From the NCBI GenBank assembly GCA_028753945.1, contig JAPNXP010000006.1:1736001-1800000 (forward strand): DNA of 64,000 nt, given 5' to 3'. Made by a program: the position numbers and the translations under genes. Positions within the stretch are counted from its first letter, which is position 1. Each line of letters opens with the position of its first letter. The DNA comes from Hexactinellida sp. DTS-2022 (Eukaryota; Porifera; Hexactinellida). A model generated the notes under the pieces. That model did not search any database. It was not told the origin of the DNA and was given only the letters and a program-made list of their open reading frames with translations. Below are positions 10,601-25,600 of this stretch, piece after piece.

Positions 10601-13600
10601 AGAAGGGGCAGGGGTCAGGGGGGGCAGCCGCCCCTCCATTATAGGGTATTCTTGAAGTAATAATCATATCGGACTCATGCCAAGAAGCCCCTGGAAATTG
10701 ATCCATTCCCCTGGACACATTTCTAGAGGCTCGAATGTCTAAAAATTTTACCTCGCTCGCTACGATCGATCGATTTTCATCGAGAACATACATAATGTTA
10801 CCGTATAATATAGTAGCCCCCCCAAAGTAGCAAATAAAATTTTATCACCACTGCCCATTCCCTAACACGATTATCAACCAACTTTAATAAATAAATTGTG
10901 ACAACATGTGAAATTCTAGAAAACCTTTGGTCCCAAAGTGGCGAAAGCAACAATAATCACCTAGAAATATGCTAATAATTGAAATATTTTATATTACTAA
11001 ATACAGATCTTAGTCACTTTCAGAAGTGATATCAGGGGCACCCGAACCTATTTGATTCAGGTGAACATATTTTGACTAAGTTAATTCGAGTGGAACTCAA
11101 CAAATTTGGTTCGGTTGAACTAAAAATTCTAAATCGATCCATTGAATCTCTGCTCAAAGGTAATTAATTAACAAAAATCAGTGACAGTCGAAATTCACCA
11201 GCGGGAAAGTGTGTCAGAAAGTTGAATAGATAGCGATTTAGCGGGAAAATTCCATCAAGATAAAACCGACTTTTTGGAAGAAAAAAAAGTACACAATAGC
11301 TAAAACAACTAGTATTCGGAAAACATGTTTTATATTAGGTGAAATTTAAAATATTTCATAACTCGCCCCGGCATGATTTTCCGAAACATGGGAAAGTTCG
11401 ACGCCACTGACATTCTATAGTTCCTCTTGAATTACTTAGATAATTATTTTCTACCAGAATAACATTATTTTACATTATTTATTAACGGAAATATAAGCAA
11501 ATATAATTTCAAAAAATCCCTGGATATTCGATGAATTCCCTTAATCCCTTGATAGTTTGTAAGTATGACAAGTTCATCGCAGCCTCATTGTTTTCAGATA
11601 AATTCTGACAGATGGAAAAACGGGTGCCAAAAGTTACCCCTATATGCCAAAAATCACTTTTGGACACCGGAAATCTAATGCTTTTTGAATTTTAAAAATT
11701 GGAACCTCTCAGACTCAAGTTAAAACCCCCGAGATCGCGACGTTCCAGTCCTTATCTAAAGGAGTCTATGATTCTGAGAGTGTTTATCTTTTTGCATAAT
11801 GGAGTACACAATTAAAGAATTCAAACGCGCTACAGGAAGAGTTTCTCTATCATGCTATTTTGGAAAATATTAGTTTCAACATTCCTCTTTTTCAGCCAAT
11901 GTCAGACTGGGAACCAGCACCCCAAATTGCATTTCGCAATGTATATGTTGTAGGCGAAAATGAGTTTAGTCCAAATTGAGTCTCATTTTCGTCTAGGCGA
12001 GATTGAGTCATACTTATAGAAAATGTTTAACTAAATATTATGGGTTGTTAAAAATTAATTATATCCCAGGTCAAATCCAGTTATTTGTCACCTCTAAATG
12101 TGTATACTAGGTATAAACAGTATGCTGAATACGTATTTGACACACAAATTTATAATACAAATATTTATTGTTGTTATTGAACAACATAGGTAAACAAGTT
12201 TGTAAAATATTAGAATTTACATAGAGATTAGACGGTTATTTTAAGTAATTGCATATGCTAAAAACGAATTTAGAATTATCTACATGCAAATAAGGGCTGT
12301 TTGTTGTTAATGTTTGGGAATTAATGACTAAGAATATGATTGAGATTTAAATTATAAGTAAGTAAGCAAACGAGTATCATATAGTTACGTATATAGATTA
12401 ACATTGAAGACTTGACAAAATGAATACGAGTCCTTTGGCTTTGTAAGTTCATTATATTGCGTGGTAAAGTGTAAATTATGCATGATAATGAATTAAGTGG
12501 AATAGTTAAGTATTCCCTAGCAAAAGCGAACGAGATTATAGGCACGTAATAAATATTTATCCTAATCCATTCGCGAATTCAAACCATTTAAACTCAAGCC
12601 ACCAGTTTAATCTCCAATACATATACTTTTCAATACATTCACCATAAACAGAACATAATTAATCGCGACACATTCTCAAATGAATGTTGAGTTATTGATA
12701 AGATGCTGTGTTGTTAGTTGGTTTAATAGCTGGTCTTGCTGTTAAATCAGCTTATCAATATCAATAAGTTGAGAATGTGTAGCGAGTAAATGAGTAATTA
12801 CGTTCTATTTATGTAGTAAATGTGTTTAAATGTGCATCTATAAATTAACAATACAAAGGCGTAGGCTCTGGTATGGTTGGTAGGCAATGGACATACAAAA
12901 ATTTGCCAATTGAATCACCAATGGGGATTGATCTCACAATGTCACCGTAATGGACTAACCTATGGGCCCTACTAATCCCATTCCGAGACTACGTCAAACT
13001 CAGTATGTGGGAATTCTCCGAATCTAAGATGTTGACATTTTTCAGACTACTTTCTCAAAATTGGGAAAGTAGTCTAAAAATAACAATTGTTATAATATGC
13101 AACCAGAGATGGGGCCAAATTCCTAGGGAATTAGAGTTTTAAAGATTTTAAGATTAATCCCAGTCCATTCAGAATGGGATTGGGAATTAATCAGAAAATC
13201 TCAAACTCAAGGTCAGTGTGTGTGAATTAAGGAACTTCTAATGATATTATTTCAAAACTGCTCTGAATTGGTGAATGACAAATAGGACATGTTAATCCAA
13301 GTTCTTTAAATTTAATGTGGCAATCTACACCATTTTGCATGTCTACAGGGTCTGAAAAGTAATTTCGTTTCTCGTACCTCCAAAGAAACATACAAATGTG
13401 TATTGTAATTTGTAATCATATTAATACAGTAAAACCTCTAATTAGGGAACACTTTGGGGACTGCTGAAAAGTGTTCCTAATATGGAGGTGTTCCTTGATA
13501 AGAGGTCTGCCTTTTAGGAGCCTATCATAAACTTTGTAAGGTTTAAGAATGTTTGTTATAAATATGCTCAATATGTACACTAACCGGCCAAAAGTATTTG

Positions 13601-16600
13601 AAGAGCAATAATTTGTATTGATAAATTAATGCTTATAGTAGCATATTAACATTATTAGATGTTTCAACATGGCTATTTTGATAAATTTATATGTCAATTA
13701 AAATATAATAGGGAAATTTTTGAATTCAGATTTTTAGGGAGGTGATAAACTCATTAACTATATAATTAGCTAATTAAATACAAAATTCTGATCATTAATT
13801 AAGATGCAATTACAATATACAAGTTCTGATTGCAGATTTGATTTCCACATGGTCGATTACTCTAAGTGCATAATTTCAAACCAATAAGATTATTTTCTAC
13901 GGAGATACAGCACATTTTATTAGTGCCACTTGTGCCAGAATTGGCACCTGGCAGAGACACTTATGCCAATTAATGTATATTGGCTAAAATGACTTGAGAT
14001 CAAAACTATCCCCACAAATTATGATAAATATTATTAAATACGAATGTTCCTTAATGAGAGGTCCATCTGAATGGTTAAGTGACATTTGGGACACAAAAGG
14101 GTGTTCCCTGTTCACTGTAGGGAGGTGTTCCTTAATGGGAGGTAGGTATCAATGTTAAAGCATAATAGAAAATCGGGACTATAGAAAAGTGTCCCCTAAA
14201 CAGAGTTGTTCCTTAATCGGAGGTGTTCCCTAATGGAGGTTTTACTGTATAATTGATATTAATTAATTATTTAGAAGCTTCATTATACTTTCACTAAGTA
14301 ATATAATATGAATTTACCTATACATCGATCATCGGTAGCACCGATCATCGGCGTTTGTATTAAAAAACCTGGCTAGTTTCTACCGATGGTGTTTTTTGTA
14401 AACATAAAATAACAATCGGTAGAAACTAGCCAGGTTTTTTAATACAAACGCCGATGATCGGTGCTACCGATGATCGCTGTATAAGTAAATTCATATTATA
14501 TTTAGACAGGTGCGAAGTCAGCCATAACTATAGTGGGTGTCAAGTGCGTAGGAGTAAGTATAGCCAGCGACCCTAATGGGTGCTCAGCAGAAAACCTCTC
14601 ACACACTAAGAGGCCTTGTTAAATGTAAATTCAGGAGCACTCTCTATAAAAAAAGGTGCTATTTAATGACTGAAAAAGAAATACAGTCAAACCTCTCTAT
14701 AGTGAACACCCTCGGGACCGGAATCTTTGTTCATTATAGCGAGGTGTTCATTAATCAGAGGTTACATTGGGATAGTATAACAATGAAATTTATTAAGCCG
14801 ATGATTTAAAACATTCTACTAAGGAGAACCTCGTTATTATCCGCAATTTATTATATCCACTTTAAGTATGGAATGTTAACTGTGTATTTCGCTTTTAATT
14901 AATCTTATTTAAATAATCAGTTAGTTTTGACTGCCTTTGACATGTTCCTTCAAATATTAACTCTTTGATTGCTGATTCAGCTTTCATTACAGCTCCAAAC
15001 ACCTGACTGTCGTAATTACTGAATGCCTTGATTACAACTAACCACTGCCAAATAAGAATGACTAGATAAGAATGACTCGCAATGACTAGACAATCTAACT
15101 CTCTTCATTTGTGGATTACAGTTTTCTTTGCAAGCCATTTTGATTTCCTGTTTCTTCTTAAGGATATTATTTACGGCTCCCACAGATATGCCAAATCGAT
15201 TAGCCACATCACGCTGGCTATGGGTTGAGGCAAATTATACTACATTGAGCTTTTCGGATATTGTAAGATTTTTCCTTTTCAGTGACATTACGTCTAGATG
15301 AATAAATAAACCTGACTTGATAGAGTAATTCAAAATTACGTAGTACGTAATATACCCATTGATAACTTATGAGTAGTCTATGACATACATCTTTTCACGA
15401 TTTATATATAACACCGATTATTATGTATTCAGAAACCTGACCCATGTTCACTAATTAGAGGTTCATTCTAATTGAGATACATAGGAAGTGTTCACATAAG
15501 GTGTTCACTATTCACAATATAGAGGTGTTCATTAAAGAGAGGTTCATATTAAGATTATTTGATAGGGAAATATTTGGGACCGGAATATAGTGTTCACTAT
15601 TTGGAGGCGTTCACTAATGAGAGGTGTTCACTATTGGAGGTTTGACTGTAGCACAGTAACATATATTGACTGAAAGCTAACTAATATGATTACATTATTG
15701 ACTGAGCTTAGCTGTGGACGTAATTGCATCCATTTCGAAAAAGAGCACAAGCCTTAGTAAATTGATTATCTTTCTTTTGGATACAAACAACTTGTGACCT
15801 TCAGATGTTCTATATTTTGAACAGCGAATTTATTTGCATTGAGCCAAAGTCAAATCCATGTTAATCTAAATATCAATTACTAAATAGCATTAATATATTT
15901 ATTAATACGTATTCTATTATTAGCCAATACATCATGTTTAAATTAAACACAATATCTGAAAAGTAGATATACTATCAACAAATATTGTGTTGAGTGAAAG
16001 CATAAATAAATTACAACTGTTATTGAATACTCACATTAGGATAATAATAAACAGTCGGAGAAATGCCAGCATAAAACATAGAGACACAGAACTACAGAAG
16101 TCGGAAAATTCTAAACATTTGATATTTGGAATTTTGGACAAATGCCGACATACGGAGTCGGACAAATGCAGGCCCCTAGTTAGTTTTTATCTCAAATAGA
16201 GATGCGTTTTTATCTCCGAATTACTTTAATGTAATCCGGACAAACACACACACACTCATAAATAACTATTGTGCTTTTAATATATAGATTATTGTGGTCT
16301 GCTTAAGCACTGCCGGATTTGGTAGCCCGCGAGACCATAGGCGGGCTAACAATAGTGCAATCTTAAGGATTAAGATTATCCACCAGTTGTATTCTGGTAG
16401 TTCAATAATTGTTATGCTATCGCGTAACGTTTCTTATCAAGAGGTTTTGATCCGGCAGTCTATTAACGGCCACCCGAAATAATATTATGAGGGGCGAAAT
16501 GATACCTATTTTAATTTGGACATACAGACTAGACTAAATTCACAGGTCTAGCTAAATTCGGTTCGCCGGGTGACCGCTTAACCGCTGCTAATATTGGTTA

Positions 16601-19600
16601 ACTGTACAGATTTAATTGAGTAGTTAACCGGTCTGTTAATCTAGTTAAATAATATCAATGTATTTGCGTATATAAAACACTAAATTATATAAAATTTGTT
16701 AGAATATGGTAATCTTAAATCTATGCATTTCCATACTTAGTAAATTCCTATAAACCAAGGGTGGGGTTGTTAACCGTTCTGAGGCTACAGGTATGACTTG
16801 TTTTGTTTATACTTCAGTGTAGGACTCAGTAATATAAAGTATTACTCCATAAGTATAATTAGTACATTAACTAATACATTTCGCAATTTGGGCAAGTTAG
16901 AAACAGTGTAGTTACAGAAAATATATAATGTGGTCATTGTGGTGATGAGAAATGGATTTATGATCATCTTTTCCAACAAAATTCAGATAGTTTTAATTAT
17001 TTAAATGTGTTTCCTCGCTAATCCCAACAGAGGTATTCCGATTCAAAAAAATTCTGTTCCGATTAGTTAATTCTTTCGGATTAGTTTTCTATCGGCCTCT
17101 ATAACATGAGATTCCGATAATTTGGATCAAATTTGTTCATACCTTTTTAAACCAAACTAAACATGTAGTATACTACCTAAATACTTGTCTGAGACTTAAT
17201 AATTTATAATTCCATTGTAATATACATTGAATCTCCTGTTCGGACTAGCGAGGATGTACTGTAAGATAATTTCCAAATAATACTGTTGATTATCAACAGA
17301 CCGGCTAACTGGTTAACGAAATCTGTAACCGCTAACCGATATTTAATAGCAACAGTTAAGCGGGTAGCCAACCGGTTAACGAATCCAGCCTTGTATAAAC
17401 AATAGTTAAGGGTGGGATTGGTTAACAGTTTGGGGCCACGGTTAAGATTTTCTTTACATATTCTATAGTACTCTATAAGTACAATTAACTATGTACAAGT
17501 TTATCAATTGAGTTTACTTCTACACTGTTGTCACCAAAATATATCGTGTTACTATGGGTAATAAGATAAACAATTATTATATTCTGAACAAAATGCGTGC
17601 AAATTCACACTTTTATCCAAAAATTTGTACTTCTAATTGTAATATTAACATATCGGTTAACTGATCACTAAAATCCGTAACAGTTAACCGGTATTAGCGG
17701 CGATTAACCGAATCCAGCCTTGATTTAATATTTTCTGAAGGACGAAATGTAGCAGTAGTAAGGAATAAAAGCAAAGCTGAACCTTACTAATTATGTAGTA
17801 TAAATAATGTTCTACTGTGTTGATCAGCATGGGCGGTTAACCGGTTAACAGTGGCGAGAAATTGAATTGTAACAGTAGCCCCAGAATTTACCATTGAATA
17901 AAATATTGGGAACAAGAAGGTACTCTCTCTTCCCTGACTTGAGGGTGGGGTCGACTCCTCTCCCCTGACGCTATACAGTAAGTGGCTTATAAATTAGTAC
18001 GTATTTCAAATACAAGTGTCACTAAGTGTCTTTAACAACAAACAGCCCTTATTTGCAAGTAGATAATTCTAAATTCGTATTTAGCATATGCAATTACTTA
18101 AAATAACCGTCTAATCTCTATGCAAATTCTAATATTTTACAAACTTGTTTACCTATGTTGTCAATAACAACAATAAATATTTGTATTATAAATTTGTGAG
18201 TGTCAAATTCGTATTCAGCATATTGTTTATACCTAGTTTATACCTAGTATACACATTTAGAGGTGACAAATAACTGGATTTGACCAAGGATATAATTGAT
18301 TTTTAAAAACCCATAATATTTAGTTAAACATTTTCTATAAGTATGACTCAATCTCAAATAAATTAAATATTCGGGCACCATTATTGTTTCTTTTCTAACA
18401 TTAAACAGGTTAAAAAATGTGTCCAAAAAAATGTAATCAAAGATCGTGACCCCAGGTGCACATCTGTAACCCATGAGACACATATCCTGAAATTTTGGGC
18501 TCTTAGTTAATTAAACTCTGTTCTGTGGACGATCTACGGAAGGAAAATAATATACCAAAGCACTAAGATTAGAACTGGGCCACTATACTATAGTATAGTC
18601 GGCACAGTAAAAATGGAATTAGATTTAACAGTTTTACTAAAATTGAAGTGTGAGTAAACAAAGAAATTTCAACGCCCATTTATGGCAGAATTTAAACCCA
18701 ATATATAGTTTTGTCTTCTCCCAAAGACGCAGAATTATATGGAGAATCTAATAGTAAATACAAATTTTGGGTTTAGTATAACATTTTTTTAGTTATGGAT
18801 GAGACAAATTTTGAAAGGTGTCAAAAATGTGTCCAAAAATCGTTAATAAAAAATCGTAACCCCAGGTGCACATCTGTAACCCATGAGACACATGACCTGA
18901 AAATTTGGGTTCTTAGTTAATTATACTCTGTTCTGTGGATGAGCTACGGAAGAATAATAAACAAATAAAAAATTGCAGCCTGTGCCGACGCATGTTCCTT
19001 TGGTGGCACTATATTTTGTTGGTGGTTTATTGATATTGCCTCCAAAGGAACATGCTGTCGGCACAGCTGCAATTTTTGGAATTTTTTCGCCATGTCATCA
19101 TCACTATGAAGGAGTTATATTATTTCAGAAAGGTGTTCCAAAAGGCAACGACCCTTAATGAGTTGGAAGTTTCCATTTAGCTCACTTCATTTGAGAGATA
19201 TTCAAGTTTCAGTAGAATATAATCTGTGATGAATCAGCATTTTTTAAGTGCGTGTTGGGTGATCACCCAACATCAACCAACCCATTCGAATTATATAATT
19301 CACAAAATTGTAAAATACATTTTCAAGACACATTTGTAGAGGTGTTACGTGGCATAAGGATCAATTGATAAATTGGAAGTTTGTCTCCATCTTGTATAGT
19401 TTCTGAGATTTATGATATTTAATTAATTAGTAAAAATAATAATTAATATTATTTATAATTTAACAGCAATTTCAATGTCAACTTACAATTATTAAGTTAA
19501 ATTATTTTGTCATGAATAATTAATTAATTATTTGGTTATCAAATTTCAATTCCGCACTCTCGATAACCCATAATAAACAAATTATAAGCATCTATATAAG

Positions 19601-22600
19601 TAATATACTGACTGAATTAACTATAATTAAGTACGTCAGTATATTAACAGTGCAATAATATTCTCGCAGAAGTAAATATAATCACATAATCTGTCGTTGT
19701 TATGGAATGTAAAATCTCGGTTTTCAATTGGAAAATAGAAGCCTACTCGATTTCACAAGTTGAATCAATATGATTATCGCAAGTTTAAACAATAGTGTAA
19801 GATTTAACAAGTTGAATCAATATATTTATTACAAGTTGAAACAATGGAATTAGATTTAACAGTTCTACTGAAATGGAGTGGGTAAACAAAGAAATTTAAA
19901 CCCCGATTTGTGGCAAAAATTAACGCAAAGTTGAATATTTTTGATTTTCCAAAAGGTGTAAAATTAAATTAGCTATCCAATGTGAAAATTTTATCAAATT
20001 GACAAGGTATTATTTCATGTAATAGCCATAATTAGTTTAAATAGGTGTTAAAATTAGTTGATCAAAAATCGTAACCCCAGGTGCAAATTAGACCGTCACT
20101 CCGAACCTGCATGCCAAGTTTCAGCCCCCAATGTATACAGGTGTGGCCAGGGCACCGTCTACGGAGAAATAATAATAAAATCCAAAATTGCAGCCTGTGC
20201 CGACGCATGTTCCTTGGGGGCACTATATTTTGGTTGTGGTTTATTGATAGTGCCTCCAAAGGAACATGCTGTCGGCACAAGCTGCAATTTTGGATTTTTT
20301 TTCGCCATGTCATCATCACTATGAAGGTGTTAAATTATTTCAAAAAGGTGTTACAGAAGGCAACGACCCTTATTGAGTTGTAAGTTTCGTTTTTGATCAC
20401 TTCATTTCAAAGATATTCAAGTTTCAGTAGAATATAATAGCTGATGACTCAGCATTTTTTATGTGAGTGTTGGGTCATCACCCAACATCAACTAACCCAT
20501 TTTAAATATCGAATTAACAAAATTGTAAAAACACATTTTTTTGACGATGTCATAATCACCTCAAGGTGTCAGGGCCCACTTGTATAGGTGGCACGTGCCA
20601 TAAGGACCAATTGATAAATTGAAAGTTTGTTTCTATCATGAATCATCTCTGAAATTAATGAAATTTAGCTAATTAGTATAAATATTTAATTAATTTATAA
20701 TTATTTAACACCATTATTATATACAGCAAAATAAATTAAGTTCAATTATTTGCAATTATTATTAATTTAAATTGAATTTCACTATAAAATTTGAATTCTA
20801 CGTACTCGATAACCCCAGTAATCCAATTGGAACCGTCTATAAGTTAAATACAAAAGGAATTAATTATAATTAATTACGTCAGTACATTAATTGTGCAAGA
20901 ATATTCTCGCCGAAATAGATATAATCACTTAATCTGTCGTAGTTGTGGAATGTAAAATCTTAACAGTTCTATCATAAACCATCTTGAGTTTAATGCCATT
21001 CATTCATTATGTATTGATAATAAGTTATATTATTTGTTATTTATTTTAGCAATGTTATCCATGGTTGGTTGAGTTGAGTCAACAAATTCCTTATATTATA
21101 TTATTTTATTTAATCCATTGTATACAGTGCAACCTCTATAAGTGGGGTCTCTATAAATGGGGAACCTCCATAAGTGGGGAATTTTTTTCCATATTCGTAT
21201 ATATCCATACAAATGAACCTCTATAAGCGGGGAAGTGGGGAATGGGGGACCATAAATTTCAAGGAGTTTTTATCTCCATACAAAACAACCTCCATAAATG
21301 GGGGGAATGGACAAATCCTAACATGATTCTTATAAAATAATACAATATTTCCAATAAATCGACTCAAAAGTTCTACAGAAAAAATATTTTCGATTGATCT
21401 ACTCTGATGTTTTTAGAAGAAATCACCTAGTGTAGATCAGCAGTTAACTAAATTGTCATAATATACAAATAAGAACTAGAACGTGCATTAATGTGTGTGT
21501 TATATGAATATTTTGTATAATATAGCATATATAATGTTTTTCCAATTGAATTTTATAACCGGGGAATGGGGGGCAATTGAAATTTTCCCCGTCCCAGCTC
21601 CCCACTTATAGAGGTTCCACTGTAGTAATACTACAATTAAATAGAAGCCAGCTGGAATTTATAAGTTAAATCAATATAATTATCGCAAGTTAAATCACTA
21701 GAGTAGGATTTAACAAGTTAAATCAATATAATTATTACAAGTTGAAACAATAGAATTAGATTTAACACTTTACTGAAATTGAAGTGTCAGTAAACAAAGA
21801 AATTTTAACCCCCATTTATGGCAGAAATTGACCCCTTTATTGAAAGATTTCTTCTCCCAACAGACGCAGAATTTTAAGATGAATCCAAATATGAAATAAA
21901 ATTTGGGGGTTTAGTAAAACATATTTTGAGTTATGGACCAGACAAACTTTGAAAGGTGTTAAGGATGTGTGCAAAATTTCGTAATCAAAAATCGTAACCC
22001 CAGGTGCAAATTAGAAGGGCACTTCGCATCTACATGGCAAGTTTCAGCCCTCAATGTATAAAGGTGTAGCCAGGGTACCGTCTACGGAGAAAAAAAAAAA
22101 ATCCAAAATTGCAGCTGTGCCGACGCATGTTCCTTTCGTGGCACTATATTTTGTTGATGGTTTATTGATAGTGCCTCCAAAGGAACATGCTGTCGGCGCA
22201 GGCTGCAATTTTGGATTTTTTTTCGCCAAGTCATCAACGCCCAAGGTGTGAAGAAGCATTTGTTATTTGGTCCGAGTCACAAGGAACAGTAGATAAATTT
22301 GAAGTTTGTTTCTATCATAAACCATCTAGAGTTTAATGCCATTCATTCATTATGTATTGATAATAAATTATATTATTAGTTAGTTATTTTAGCAATGTTA
22401 TCCACGGTGATTTGAGTTTAGTCAACAAATTCCTTATATTATTATATTTTATTTAATCCATTGTATAGTAATACTAGAATTAAATAGAAGCCAGCTGGAA
22501 TTTATAAGTTGAATCAATTTAATTATCGCAAGTTGAATCACTAGAGTAGGATTTAACAAGTTAAATCAATATAATTATTACAAGTTGAAACAATGGAATT

Positions 22601-25600
22601 AGATTTAACACTTTTACTGAAATTGAAGTGTGAGTAAACAAAGAAATTTCAACCCCCATTTATGGCAGAAATTGACCCCTTTATTGGAAAATTTATTCTC
22701 CCATCAGACGCAGAATTTTATGGCGAATCCAAATATGAAATAAAATTTGGGGGTTTAGTAAAACATATTTTGAGTTATGGACCAGACAAATTTTGAAAGG
22801 TGTTAAAGATGTGTCAAAAATTTGTTAATCAAAAATCGTGACCCCAGGTGCAAATTAGACGGTCCCTCCGCAACTACATGCCAAGTTTCAGCCCATCAAC
22901 TATAAAGCTCTGGCCAGGGCACCGTCTACGGAGAAAAAATAAAAATAATAATAAAAAAAAATCCAAAATTGCACCCTGTGCCGACGCATGTTCCTTTGGT
23001 GGCACTATATTTTATTGGTTGGTTATTGATAGTGCCTCCAAAGGAGCATGCTGTCAGCACAGGGTGCAATTTTGGATTTTTTTTCGCCCAGTCATCAACG
23101 CCCAAGGTGTGAAGAACCATTTGTTAATTGGTCGGAGTTACAAGGAACGGTAGATAAATTTGAAGTTAGTTTCTATCATAAACCATCAAGAGTTTAATGC
23201 CATTCATTCATTATGTATTGATAATAAAATATATTATCAGGAATTTATTTTAGCAATGTTATCCACGGTTGGTTGAGTTGAGTCAACAAATTCCTTATAT
23301 TATTATAATTTATTTAATCCATTGTATAGTAATACTAGAATTAAATAGAAGCCAGCTGGAATTCACAAGTTAAATCAATATAATTGTAGCAAGTTGAAAC
23401 AATAGTGTAAGATTTAACAACTTAAATCAATATAAATATTACAAGTTGAAACAATGGAATTAGATTTCACAGTTTTACTGAAATTGAAGTGTGAGTAAAC
23501 AAAGAAATTTCAACCCCCATTTATGGCAGAAATAAAACTCTTTATTAAAAGTTTTCTTCTCCCATCAGACGCAAAATTTTATGGTGAATCCAAATATGAA
23601 ATAAAATTTGGGGGTTTAGTAAAACAATTTTTGAGTTATGGACCAGACAAAATTTGAAAGGTGTTAAAGATGTGTCAAAAATTTCTTAATCAAAAATCGT
23701 GACCCCAGGTGCAAATTAGACGGTCCCTCCGCAACTACATGCCAAGTTTCAGCCCATCAACTATAAAGCTCTGGCCAGGGCACCGTCTACGGAGAAAAAA
23801 TAATAATAAAAATAAAAATAAAGGCAGTGATTCCAATACTGGGCCACTATACTATAGTATAGTCGGCACAGTAATAAAGGCAGTGATTCCAATACTGGGC
23901 CACTATACTATAGTATAATCGGCACAGTAATAAAGGCAGTGATTCCAATACTGGGCCACTATACTATAGTATAGTCGGCACAGTAATAATAATATAAATA
24001 AAGGCAGTGATTCCAATACTGGGCCACTATACTATAGTATAGTCGGCACAGTAATAATAATATTAAAGGCAGTAAGATTAGAACTGGGCCACTATACTAT
24101 AGTATAGTCGGCACAGTAAAAACAAAATTGCATCCTGTGCCGACGCATGTTCCTTGGGTGGCACTATATTTTGTTGGTGGTTTATTGATAGTGCCTCCAA
24201 TGGAACATGCTGTCGGCACAGGATGCAATTTTGGATTTTTTTTTCGCCAAGTCATCATCACTATAAAGGTGTTAAATCATTTCAAAAAGGCGTTACAAAA
24301 GGCATCGACCCTTAGAGTGGTGGAAGTTTCGTTTTAGTTCACTTCCTTTTAGCGATTTTCAAGTTTGAGTAGAATATAACAACTGATGACTCAGCATTTT
24401 TTATGTGAGTGTTGGGTCATCACCCAATATGAACTAACCCATTTTTAATATCGAATTAACAAAATTGTAAAAACACATTTTTTTAACGATGTCATCATCA
24501 CCTCAAGATGTCAAGACCCACTTGTATAGGTGGCACGTGCCATAAGGACCAATTGATAAATTGAAAGTTTGTTTCTATCTTCTATGATCTCTGAGATTTA
24601 TGATATTTAATTAATTAGTATATATAATTATTAATATTATTTATAATTTAACACCAATTTCAATGTCAACTTATATTTATTAAGTTTAATTATTTTGTCA
24701 TAAATAATAAATAAATTAATTTGTCCATCAAATTTCAATTCCGCACACTCGATAACCCCTAATAAACAAATTGGGAGCATCTATATAAGTCATATACTGA
24801 CTGAATTAATTATAATTAATTACGTCTGTATATTAACAGTGCAATAATATTAACGCAGAAGTAAATATAATCACATAATCTGTCGTTGTTGTGGTATGTA
24901 AAATCTTAACGGTTCTATCATAAACCATCTTTAGTTTAATGCCATTCATTCATTACTTATTGATAATAAATTAAATTATTAGTTATTTATTTTAGCAATG
25001 TTATCCACGGTGATTTGAGTTTAGTCAACAAATTCCTTATATCATTATATTTTATTTAATCCATTGTATAGTAATACTACAATTAAATAGAAGCCAGCTG
25101 GAATTTTTAAGTTGAATCAATATATTTATCTCAAGTTGAAACAATAGAGTAAGATTTAACAAGTTAAATCAATATAATTATTACAAGTTGAAACAATAGA
25201 ATTAGATTTAACACTTTTACTGAAATTGAAGTGCGAGTAAACAAAGAAATTTCAAACCCCATTTATGGCAGAAATTAAACTTAGTTTTGAAAATATTCCT
25301 CTCCCATCAGACGCAGAATTTTATGGTGAATCCAAATGTGAAATAAAATTTGGGGGTTTAGTAAAACATATTTTGAGTTATGGACCAGACAAATTTTGAA
25401 AGGTGTTAAAGATGTGTCAAAAATTCGTTAATCAAAAATCGTAACCCCAGGTGCAAATTAGACGGTCCATACGCACCTACATGCCAAGTTTCAGCCCATC
25501 AACTATAAAGCTCAGGCCAGGGCACCGTCTACGGAGAAAAAATAAAAATAATAATAAAAAGGCAGTGATTCCAATACTGGGCCACTATACTATAGTATAG

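Noticed and set aside
16294-16482. 62-codon ORF in a less AT-rich stretch
   Set aside because: No recognisable domain, no convincing splice sites and no relation to neighbours.
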